Source of the DNA: Anoxybacteroides tepidamans
GTDB lineage: Bacteria > Bacillota > Bacilli > Bacillales > Anoxybacillaceae
Length of the DNA: 55,456 nucleotides
Reading direction: 5' to 3'
Assembly: GCF_014201465.1 (NCBI RefSeq)
Contig: NZ_JACHEP010000012.1
Location: forward strand, 26,334 to 81,789
In this document: in pieces, positions 9,074 through 16,515 of the stretch
Position numbering within the stretch: position 1 is the first letter of the stretch
Layout of the letters: each line of letters opens with the position of its first letter
Made by a program: the position numbers and the translations under genes
Notes under the pieces: generated by a model
Seen by the model: only the letters and a program-made list of their open reading frames with translations
Told to the model about the DNA's origin: nothing
Database searches by the model: none

Positions 9074-11083
9074 CTATTCTTTTGCTACTTGATCATACAT
9101 TAAATATCCAGACCAAAAAGCTGTCATCATGTGTTCTTTTTTATTTGCTAGCCATCCTTCCTCCTTCGCACGAAGAAACCCAATCAATACATACGCCAAT
9201 GTTGTTCGAAAGTTTTCTTTGATTCCTAAATCCCATTGCCTTGCCAACTCTTCACAACGAAGTAACCCATTTTTCCAAATCATTTCTGGATTTAACTTAC
9301 TACCAAAATTCATCACTCGATGGTTTATAAAATCTTTTTTCGTTTTTGCTCCGTATGACCTTGAAAATTGTCGCAACGCTAGCCCAGATACAAATCCTAA
9401 TGATTCTGGTGATGTTAAATCGTTAGCTGTTATCGTTCCTTCATGATATTTTGTAGCTAGCACAAGGAAATCTTGCAACGTTATCCCCTCCCTTTGATCG
9501 TTTAACACAATTTGATAATAAGCGTCTAAAAAATAAATAAAGCTATAATAAAAGACAAGCTCTTGACGCATAGAAAATATTTGCTGTTTATTTGCTAATT
9601 CTGTTAACTTTCGAGCAACCGCCTGACGAATGCGCTCCATTCGAATCGGCTGTCGATGAAATACAGATTGCATGCTGCTCCAAACGTATCCTGGCCCATA
9701 TGCGTTTGCTAGCATCGCTGGCAAAGAAGAGAGTCGTACATCCTCCTCATTTTCCTTCCGTTCTAATCCAAACAACTCACGTATCGAAAATAGTTCCGAA
9801 CGGTTCAACCTTTTTAAAATTTGTTGCACTTTACTTGCGACGCTAGGGATCACATCTTCAATAACTGCGCGAATATGCACATCCCCTCTCGATAAATCCC
9901 CAGAATAATATAAAAGCATGAGACGATAGTCATCCGTACTTTCTGGAACGACAATCCCATCTAATGCTGCCAACAGTTTCATATGTAGCGCTTCGTTGCT
10001 ATGCTCCTCTTTTTTTAGAATCCGCCTATATTTTTTGAACAACTGTTTAACTTCACCATCATGTAAAGGAAGTATGAGGGGAACACCAAAAATTTTTTCA
10101 AAACTAGATGACTTCATTTTCTTTTTCGCTTCTACGTTTGTATGAGTGGAAAATATCTCTTTTAACGTCACGTTGGATAACGATACAGTTAGTTGTTTTA
10201 AAAGCTGAGCACCGTAAAGAAACGCTTCATATGATTGACGATCTACTTTAATCCCTTTCGTCCATTCCTTATCCCCCCAATAAATCGACTTTGGCGCTTT
10301 CCATGTAGACGATAGCCATAACCACGACTTGTTATAAATCGATACAACTTCTGTTTCCATTTTGTTTGTAAACGTCGAAACTTGATTTGTGTCTCTTCCT
10401 AATGTTTTTGCTTCTTCTAAACGTGCCGAAATAATTTCTTCTAGCAACACTTTTCCGTCCAAATATATCGATTTGTTCACATCAATATGGCTGTCTCCGA
10501 TTTTTATATATTGTTGTGGATCTAGCTGTTGGGAGGTGTATTGATAAACAGGAAACAAAGGATCTACAATCATGAGAACCCCTAGCTGCTTCTCTTCATA
10601 AACAGACGTGGCTACTTGTTGGGACAATGAATCAGCAATTTTTTTTGCATAGGAAAGCTTCTGTTCATTAGTCATATGTCGTATACAAAGTGTTCTTTCA
10701 AAACGAGGCAAAAGCATTTCTTTTGCAAACTCACTGCTATTTTTAAGCATTTTTATGTGACGATCGTACATCAAGTAACATGGCAACGCATACAAACCTT
10801 GGGCTTTTAGCGGATCCCCTCCGTTAGGACAAATGATAGGAAAAGCAACGTTTTTAGCTCTATCAACAACAAACGTTTCTTTTTTACCTTCCTTCACCTT
10901 TTCTCCTATTCTCATCAAACGAACGTTCACTTGTTCCTCTATGCATTCCACAACCCAGACATGCTCAAAAAAATTCTTGCAAGCTTCATTATCTACATCC
11001 GTTAACCAACGAATACGCTCCGTTAAAGGTAAATCACTACTCGCAATCGGTCTACCGACTCGAATAATCGCTTCAGCTAACAA
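9074..11083 (-). CDS. cas8b: Cas8b/Csh1 (type I-B Cascade large subunit)
   Basis: This is the large Cascade subunit, expected to read the PAM and start target unwinding. It has 669 aa, within the size range of Csh1-type Cas8b proteins, and is identified mainly by position as the first gene before cas7-cas5-cas3. I see only general features: a C-terminal segment with SPESLGFVSGLALRQFSRSY and FRTTLAYVLIGFLRAKEEGW, as in other Csh1 proteins. The start is a TTG (11081-11083) with GAGGTGG just upstream. Large subunits diverge fast, so exact family naming is less sure than the role. Confidence 0.86.
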   Translation of the reverse strand: MLAEAIIRVGRPIASSDLPLTERIRWLTDVDNEACKNFFEHVWVVECIEEQVNVRLMRIGEKVKEGKKETFVVDRAKNVAFPIICPNGGDPLKAQGLYALPCYLMYDRHIKMLKNSSEFAKEMLLPRFERTLCIRHMTNEQKLSYAKKIADSLSQQVATSVYEEKQLGVLMIVDPLFPVYQYTSQQLDPQQYIKIGDSHIDVNKSIYLDGKVLLEEIISARLEEAKTLGRDTNQVSTFTNKMETEVVSIYNKSWLWLSSTWKAPKSIYWGDKEWTKGIKVDRQSYEAFLYGAQLLKQLTVSLSNVTLKEIFSTHTNVEAKKKMKSSSFEKIFGVPLILPLHDGEVKQLFKKYRRILKKEEHSNEALHMKLLAALDGIVVPESTDDYRLMLLYYSGDLSRGDVHIRAVIEDVIPSVASKVQQILKRLNRSELFSIRELFGLERKENEEDVRLSSLPAMLANAYGPGYVWSSMQSVFHRQPIRMERIRQAVARKLTELANKQQIFSMRQELVFYYSFIYFLDAYYQIVLNDQREGITLQDFLVLATKYHEGTITANDLTSPESLGFVSGLALRQFSRSYGAKTKKDFINHRVMNFGSKLNPEMIWKNGLLRCEELARQWDLGIKENFRTTLAYVLIGFLRAKEEGWLANKKEHMMTAFWSGYLMYDQVAKE

Positions 11084-11333
11084 AATTCCACCTCACTTAT
11101 AAATAAACTGGTCTATCTTACAAAATACGACATAAAAGAAATATATTCCTTCTAATTAAGATAATTTTTGAAATCAACGACATAAAAACATGGATTGGAA
11201 GGAAACAAAAACTGAGGATGATTAAGTGTCGGTCTAAATATTAGGATGAAATTAGAAATTATAGTAAAAAATAAGGGAGCAATTCTTAGCTCAAAACCTA
11301 CAAAAGAAGCATCAATGTAGAAGTGGTGATAGT
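11084..11333. other. Intergenic region between array 2 trailer and cas operon
   Basis: About 250 bp of AT-rich DNA must hold the cas promoter, but no clear -35/-10 pair stands out. The best candidate is TTGTAA-N16-TATAAG shortly before the cas8b ribosome site, which is weak. A short direct repeat, CGACATAAAA, occurs twice (around 11128 and 11179). Array 2 is transcribed toward this region, so read-through into the cas genes is possible. Confidence 0.4.
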
Positions 11334-12905
11334 AACAAAATCCTTAATAGGTACGATACAAACCTGATTCGCACAAGTGAGATGGTGGATGCATGGACTA
11401 TGGTTTCAATTCCTCATAGGTACGATACAAACTGAGGTAAAGCGTGTGGGAGCGCGGATGAACGGAAGGTTTCAATTCCTCATAGGTACGATACAAACAC
11501 TAGGAACGGGATTTCATAACATGAAAGGAAGGCAGTTTCAATTCCTCATAGGTACGATACAAACAGAGTGTGACATTAAAGAAAAAATCGACTGGAGCGT
11601 TGTTTCAATTCCTCATAGGTACGATACAAACCACAATGGAGAAGTATTTCTTTCTAAAAGTAGATTGTGTTTCAATTCCTCATAGGTACGATACAAACGC
11701 AAAAACCTTTTCGGACCTTGTGTACTCATTACGGTTTCAATTCCTCATAGGTACGATACAAACCCTTTTATCGTTTTTGCTCCATATGATGGTATAGGTT
11801 GTTTCAATTCCTCATAGGTACGATACAAACCGGTGGATATTTAGGAGCAATGTTTGTCGATTCAGAAGAGTTTCAATTCCTCATAGGTACGATACAAACA
11901 ACCTTCTCTAATAAAATCCCATATCAATTCTTCATCAGTTTCAATTCCTCATAGGTACGATACAAACTGGTGAATCTATGTCTACGAATTTAAGCCGGGG
12001 TCCTAGGTTTCAATTCCTCATAGGTACGATACAAACCATAACACGAATGAAGCCCAAACTCTGCAAATATCTTAGTTTCAATTCCTCATAGGTACGATAC
12101 AAACTTCAATTGCTTTCGCCTTGATTGTGTCCCAATTTTGAGTTTCAATTCCTCATAGGTACGATACAAACGACCGGAGCGCTTACCCATCACTAACAGT
12201 TCCAAATCGTTTCAATTCCTCATAGGTACGATACAAACTCCGGAAGTCATGTCCGTGTATGTGGATTGGATGTGTGTTTCAATTCCTCATAGGTACGATA
12301 CAAACAAGCCGTTTATGCGCGTTTAAAACGATGTTATTTTTAGTTTCAATTCCTCATAGGTACGATACAAACCATATTGGCAAATGTCAAAAGACGAGCA
12401 GGAACGAGGTTTCAATTCCTCATAGGTACGATACAAACAAGGATTTTTAGACAAAGAAATTGAAATGTATCTAGTTTCAATTCCTCATAGGTACGATACA
12501 AACTAAAGCTAAAAATAGTGATTTTATATTGTTAGAGTGCATGTTTCAATTCCTCATAGGTACGATACAAACGCGTTGCTAAAAAATTACTACATCTTAT
12601 CGAATCGAAAGGTTTCAATTCCTCATAGGTACGATACAAACGAGTAGAAAACAGAACGGCCAAACTACGAAAAGAAGTTTCAATTCCTCATAGGTACGAT
12701 ACAAACTTCAGTTGCTTTGCTTCCTCAATTTTGTTTTCAGCGTTTCAATTCCTCATAGGTACGATACAAACTGCTAGGCACCGAGCACGCATCTTCTCAA
12801 CGATCCAGTTTCAATTCCTCATAGGTACGATACAAACATTTTACCAATTAACACCGATTCAATATCCTCATTTGTGTTTCAATTCCTCATAGGTACGATA
12901 CAAAC
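11334..12905 (-). CRISPR. CRISPR array 2 (type I-B)
   Basis: There are 23 perfect copies of the same 30-nt repeat as array 1 plus one degenerate copy at 11334-11363, with 23 spacers of 35-39 nt. The degenerate copy keeps the last 17 bases (+ strand) exactly but differs over the first 13. It is at the end far from the leader, as expected for the oldest repeat. The leader is at 12906-13075, so the newest spacer is 12838-12875. No spacer is duplicated within or between the two arrays, but two newest spacers overlap in sequence (see findings). Confidence 0.98.
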
Positions 12906-12952
12906 CCCAAAAAGTGCTGATAAATCAACACATGGAAATCATATACAAAGTC

Positions 12953-12981
12953 ATTATACAATCATGGGAAAATTCAGTCAA
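12953..12981 (-). promoter_or_regulatory. Sigma-A promoter in leader 2
   Basis: On the minus strand: TTGACT (12976-12981), 17 bp, TATAAT (12953-12958), identical to the promoter in leader 1. Confidence 0.88.
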
Positions 12982-13028
12982 TATGTTCAATCTGTTGATA
13001 GCATTGAAAATGGCGGAAAAAATAAAGT

Positions 13029-13072
13029 GTCGTCGATCCCTTAGGATTTTTGCAAGATTGGAGGTCGACGAC
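13029..13072. repeat. Conserved leader inverted repeat (copy 2)
   Basis: The arms GTCGTCGATC (13029-13038) and GGTCGACGAC (13063-13072) match copy 1 exactly. The inner hairpin reads ATCC-CTTA-GGAT here instead of ATCCC-CC-GGGAT. Keeping pairing while changing sequence suggests structure or symmetry is selected. Confidence 0.7.
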
Positions 13073-13119
13073 ATATATGAAAATATTCACTATTTAAAAA
13101 CGAAGGAAAATGCATTTTC

Positions 13120-13934
13120 TTAAGTACATAGCCCCCTCAACTTCCTTACCCACTTCAGCGCATTTGGGAAGTTCGGGTAGCGGATTGGGATATCGAATTT
13201 TGTCGTTTGTTTTATTAAGACACTTTTGTAGTGCGAGAAGGCATCGAAGCTTGCTTTGCCGTGGTAAGCGCCGATTCCGCTTTGCCCGACGCCGCCAAAT
13301 GGCAGATGTGGGTTGGCGATGTGCATAATCGTGTCATTGATACAGCCGCCGCCATGACGATTTTTCCGACCGGTACGCTTCCCGTGAAAAAAATATGGTC
13401 AAAGCGCAAATCAAGCAGTTGTTGACTGACGTCCGCATCACCCTCAACGACAGTAATATATTCTTCCGGAAACGCTTCGGCGACGATTGTTTTTACAATG
13501 CCGACATCGCTAGCATATATTCAGACGGTTTCACTACCGCACAATTTCCTGCGGCAATCGCTCCGATCAGCGGACTAACTGCAAGCTGAAACGGGTAGTT
13601 CCACAGCGCAATGATTAAACTCACTCCATATGGCTTTGGATATACGTAGCTTTTTGAGCCAAAGTGCGTCAACGGCGTCGGCACGCGCTTTCATTTCATC
13701 CATCGAGCAAGCCGCTTCATAATAAAATGGATTCCTTCATACACAATGCCGATTTCTGTCGTATATGCTTCAAACGGCGATTTATTCAGTTCTTTCGCTA
13801 ATGTATCGATAATCGCTTGTTCATGCGCTTGAATTCGTCTCTTTCAAACGCGCAAGCTGTGCAAGCCGAAAAGACAACGAAAGCGTTGCCCCTGTGCGAA
13901 AATACCGCTTCTCTTTTTGTAGAATGTCATTCAT
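13120..13934 (-). pseudogene. Aldehyde dehydrogenase remnant
   Basis: Pieces of an NAD(P)-dependent aldehyde dehydrogenase can be read in order but in different frames. They are an N-terminal part (MNDILQKEKRYFRTGATLSL), then LNKSPFEAYTTEIGIVYEG, then [20 protein letters not shown] with [10 protein letters not shown], then [20 protein letters not shown], and a C-terminal part ([18 protein letters not shown]). At least two frameshifts and stop codons separate them, and roughly 200 codons of the catalytic domain are missing near 13330, including the active-site Cys region. The intact family has about 450-460 aa; about 270 codons remain. Its former start overlaps the stop of the PIN gene, so the region has been rearranged. 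Confidence 0.9.
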
Positions 13935-14536
13935 GGCTTTCCCTCTCTTTGAATACATATTCCATATCAGATAAATACCTATAAAACTCCCTCGGATGAA
14001 TTCGCTTAATCGATCCAATCTGGGCCGGAAATCGCCGATAATTGGTCGTAAGTATGTAATCACATTCCTCTTGAATAGCTGTTATCCAAACATGAAAGTC
14101 TTCTTGATCAAAACGATAAAGTGGCTCAGACATTTCTTGCGAAGTAATAATCTGCTTAGCAGTTTCGTGATCACATCCGCTTAACTCGACCAATACTTCT
14201 CCAATCGGGCGATTCTCTCGCATGATTGTTTCAACACTATACCGACCAACTAAGCTATTGACAGGAAGGTTTGTATAGTACCGAAAGATTGGACATAAAA
14301 ATTCGTTTAAAAATGCTTCGATTTCTTGCAGAGTGTATACAACTATCTTATCTCCTTTTCCAAGTCCTTGGAAAGCATTTCTAACAAACTCAAATAAACA
14401 AACACGTGATATGACTGGCTGAAAGAAATGTGGGAAACGAGCAGCTTTAAGAATCTTTCGGTTAATTCCATCGACTCGCAGCGCACCGCATAAAACGGTC
14501 GTGTCGATCAATACTTTGGGGGGCGCAGGGAATCAT
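13927..14536 (-). pseudogene. PIN-domain ribonuclease (VapC-like toxin), apparently frameshifted at its start
   Basis: PIN proteins are metal-dependent RNases, often toxins. From 14511 down the frame reads LIDTTVLCGALR and later EDFHVWITAIQEECDYILTTN, the acidic residues and T-T-N end expected of a PIN fold, for about 194 aa. The only in-frame start there is a TTG without a ribosome site. An ATG at 14534-14536 overlaps the upstream gene's stop (ATGA), but its frame meets the PIN frame only if the C6 tract (14518-14523) had five C, giving MIPCAPKVLIDTT. So either a slip has broken the gene, the base call is wrong, or slippage is used. With TTG the CDS would be 13927-14511. Confidence 0.72.
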
Positions 14537-15201
14537 AGATTAAATTCATCTACATCCCCTGCCTCTTGGTTCTTTCTATCGATTTGGTGTAGGATTTGCT
14601 CTGCACGGTCATCTTGTTCTGGTGTTGTAACAAAAATGTCTTGTGGAATTCTCCAATGACCGCCATCTGTTTTATATGCTCCTGGGAATTTTCCAATTTC
14701 ACACATTCGTCGAATCGTTTGGTCACTTAACCCGAGCTTTTTCGCTACTTCAGTCGTCGTGTAATAAGCAATAGCAGTCTGTCTAGATGGAAATGAAACG
14801 ATAGAGGTTGGTAGCTGGTAGTTTTTTATTTTATTGTTTAATTTAGCACTTTCATTTAACAGGGAAACAAGCAATTTTTTGCGAACAGTCAGTGAATCAC
14901 CTTCCGCTATTTCGGACAGCTGTTCAATATAATCCACTAAATATTCATACGCCTTCTCCTGTTCTTTCGTTGTATAAGCCTCTCGCATTTTCTTTTCGAT
15001 GTCCCGAAGCCGAGAAAGATGCTCCGCATTTGGCAATGAGAAACGAATCGTTGAAAAAACAGGGAGCGTAATCCCTAGTTGCCAAAAAGATTTTTCAATT
15101 GCTGCTTTGAATACAGCTTTCGCCTTTTCACTATTAATTTGCGAAAGAATGTACACACTATCCCACATATGTTCTTGCTCTCGGTCGATGGCACGTGTCA
15201 C
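14533..15201 (-). CDS. Helix-turn-helix protein, probable antitoxin/regulator of the PIN gene
   Basis: The 222-aa protein has a helical N-terminal region (about 1-150) I do not recognise and a C-terminal excisionase/MerR-type HTH: TTTEVAKKLGLSDQTIRRMCEIGKF followed by the wing GGHWRIP, around 152-190. It ends in an acidic tail. I use the GTG at 15201, with AGGAGGTG 6 bp upstream, over the longer GTG at 15210. The stop overlaps the likely original ATG of the PIN gene, so the two form one translation unit. HTH plus PIN is a known toxin-antitoxin layout; autoregulation is inferred. It lies about 57 bp after jetD on the same strand. Confidence 0.75.
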   Translation of the reverse strand: MTRAIDREQEHMWDSVYILSQINSEKAKAVFKAAIEKSFWQLGITLPVFSTIRFSLPNAEHLSRLRDIEKKMREAYTTKEQEKAYEYLVDYIEQLSEIAEGDSLTVRKKLLVSLLNESAKLNNKIKNYQLPTSIVSFPSRQTAIAYYTTTEVAKKLGLSDQTIRRMCEIGKFPGAYKTDGGHWRIPQDIFVTTPEQDDRAEQILHQIDRKNQEAGDVDEFNL

Positions 15202-15210
15202 TTTTCCCAC

Positions 15211-15258
15211 CTCCTGTTAACATTATTTTACTACCAAAACTCCAACAAAATCAACAAT
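15211..15258 (-). promoter_or_regulatory. Candidate promoter and operator of the HTH-PIN pair
   Basis: On the minus strand TTGATT, 18 bp and TAAAAT precede the HTH gene. The 13-bp sequence TGTTGATTTTGTT occurs twice with an 18-bp period (15244-15256 and 15262-15274). One copy overlaps the -35 and the other lies in the last codons of jetD. The pair could be an operator for the HTH protein; this is inference. Confidence 0.45.
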
Positions 15259-16515
15259 TCAAACAAAATCAACACCTCTCTTTACCTCCCTCCTCAACTC
15301 TTCCACAATCGCCTCTTGATATCCCGCTTTTTTCCGCCGCAACATTTCTTGTTTGACCGGCTGCAAGTCACGAAGCGTAACCGATTGCAATTTCGCTAGC
15401 CGCTCATCTGGTAACGGAACGGTCGGTTTTGTCGCCAAATAATCGGAACGGTCGTAATGCCAAAGCCGAACAGATGAACCGTATCGTTCGACAAGACGCT
15501 GGGCCATTTTTAATCCTTCCGGGTCAAAATCGCCGGAATAGTAAAGAACCGCTCCTTCTTTTACAAGCAAATCAAGCAGCCATATCGTTGCTAAGTTCAG
15601 CTGGCCGTTTGTGCTAATGAGCGACACGTTCGTATCCAAGAGCATCGAAAACACGCCGGCATTTTCAACGACAAAGACGGTGTTGCCAATGGACGGATAC
15701 GCCCGTGTCAACGGCATCACTTCCCGAAGCGGTATGTTAAGCGCGGTGTTCGTTTCACACGCAGCGGCCCATACAAGATGGCGTCCGCTTTCTGTTTCTG
15801 CCATAATGCCAGCACACGTGACAAAATTCAACACATCTTCCCGCAACAGCCGATACGACTGCAATAGTTCGTTCACGTCTTCGACCGATGAGAGGTCGTA
15901 CTCTTCTTCCGCGTAAAATTGCAGCGCCGAAAGTAACAGCTTTCCTGTAAGCGTATGCAAATCAAACGCATGCGGATCGTTCGCCACTTTTTGTGCAAAT
16001 ACCGGCAGACGCACATACATAGGCGCAGGAAGATGCTTGAGTGCATGACAGACAGCCACAAACGCTGTTTCTAGCTCTTCTCGCTGTTGGGCGTATGCCA
16101 ATTGCACCAACCGCTGTTTGGAAGCGGCTTGAATCCAGTCGCGATGTTCTCGATCCATATTCATCAGCCGTTCGAAATACGCTTCTTTTTCCCGCTCCGC
16201 TTCTATCTGCTGTTCTTTTTTCGTCACAAGCGGTTCGCCAAAATAATGCGACAGCAGCTCGACAAGAGAAATGCCGGCAAACCGTGTATTTTGGAGCTGT
16301 TTTTCAAAAGCGGCGAGCGACACACGGCTCATTTCTTTGCCGAAAAACGACGCGACCGCTTCCTTTTCTTCCGCAGAAAAAGACGCAACGGAAATCGTGC
16401 CACCAATGCGGCCAAGCGATTCATATTTCTGTTTCATTTCGCAAAAAAGGCGGTGAAACGTGCGTTCACCGCGAAAAAATTGCACCGCTTCTTCCAATCG
16501 GCTCAATGCTCTCAC
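15259..16515 (-). CDS. jetD: Wadjet JetD, topoisomerase VI-like Toprim nuclease subunit (TIGR02679/DUF2399)
   Basis: JetD is the nuclease of Wadjet, which uses an SMC motor to detect and cut small circular DNA such as plasmids. The 418-aa protein has an arm-like N-terminal half and a C-terminal Toprim-type domain: VVENAGVFS (282-290) with the conserved Glu and SGDFDPEG (327-334) with the Asp pair that binds metal. It starts with GTG overlapping the jetC stop by 4 bp. All four family genes are present, and family assignment follows the TIGR02677-02680 neighbourhood. It is the last gene of the operon. Confidence 0.9.
   Translation of the reverse strand: MRALSRLEEAVQFFRGERTFHRLFCEMKQKYESLGRIGGTISVASFSAEEKEAVASFFGKEMSRVSLAAFEKQLQNTRFAGISLVELLSHYFGEPLVTKKEQQIEAEREKEAYFERLMNMDREHRDWIQAASKQRLVQLAYAQQREELETAFVAVCHALKHLPAPMYVRLPVFAQKVANDPHAFDLHTLTGKLLLSALQFYAEEEYDLSSVEDVNELLQSYRLLREDVLNFVTCAGIMAETESGRHLVWAAACETNTALNIPLREVMPLTRAYPSIGNTVFVVENAGVFSMLLDTNVSLISTNGQLNLATIWLLDLLVKEGAVLYYSGDFDPEGLKMAQRLVERYGSSVRLWHYDRSDYLATKPTVPLPDERLAKLQSVTLRDLQPVKQEMLRRKKAGYQEAIVEELRREVKRGVDFV

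Larger units (their letters stand above)
12906..13075 (-). promoter_or_regulatory. Leader of CRISPR array 2
   Basis: It is colinear with the array 1 leader over about 170 bp, after which the two flanks diverge completely. It carries the same promoter hexamers and the same inverted repeat. Upstream of it is a pseudogene rather than a cas gene, so the conserved inverted repeat belongs to the leader and not to the cas operon end. Confidence 0.93.
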
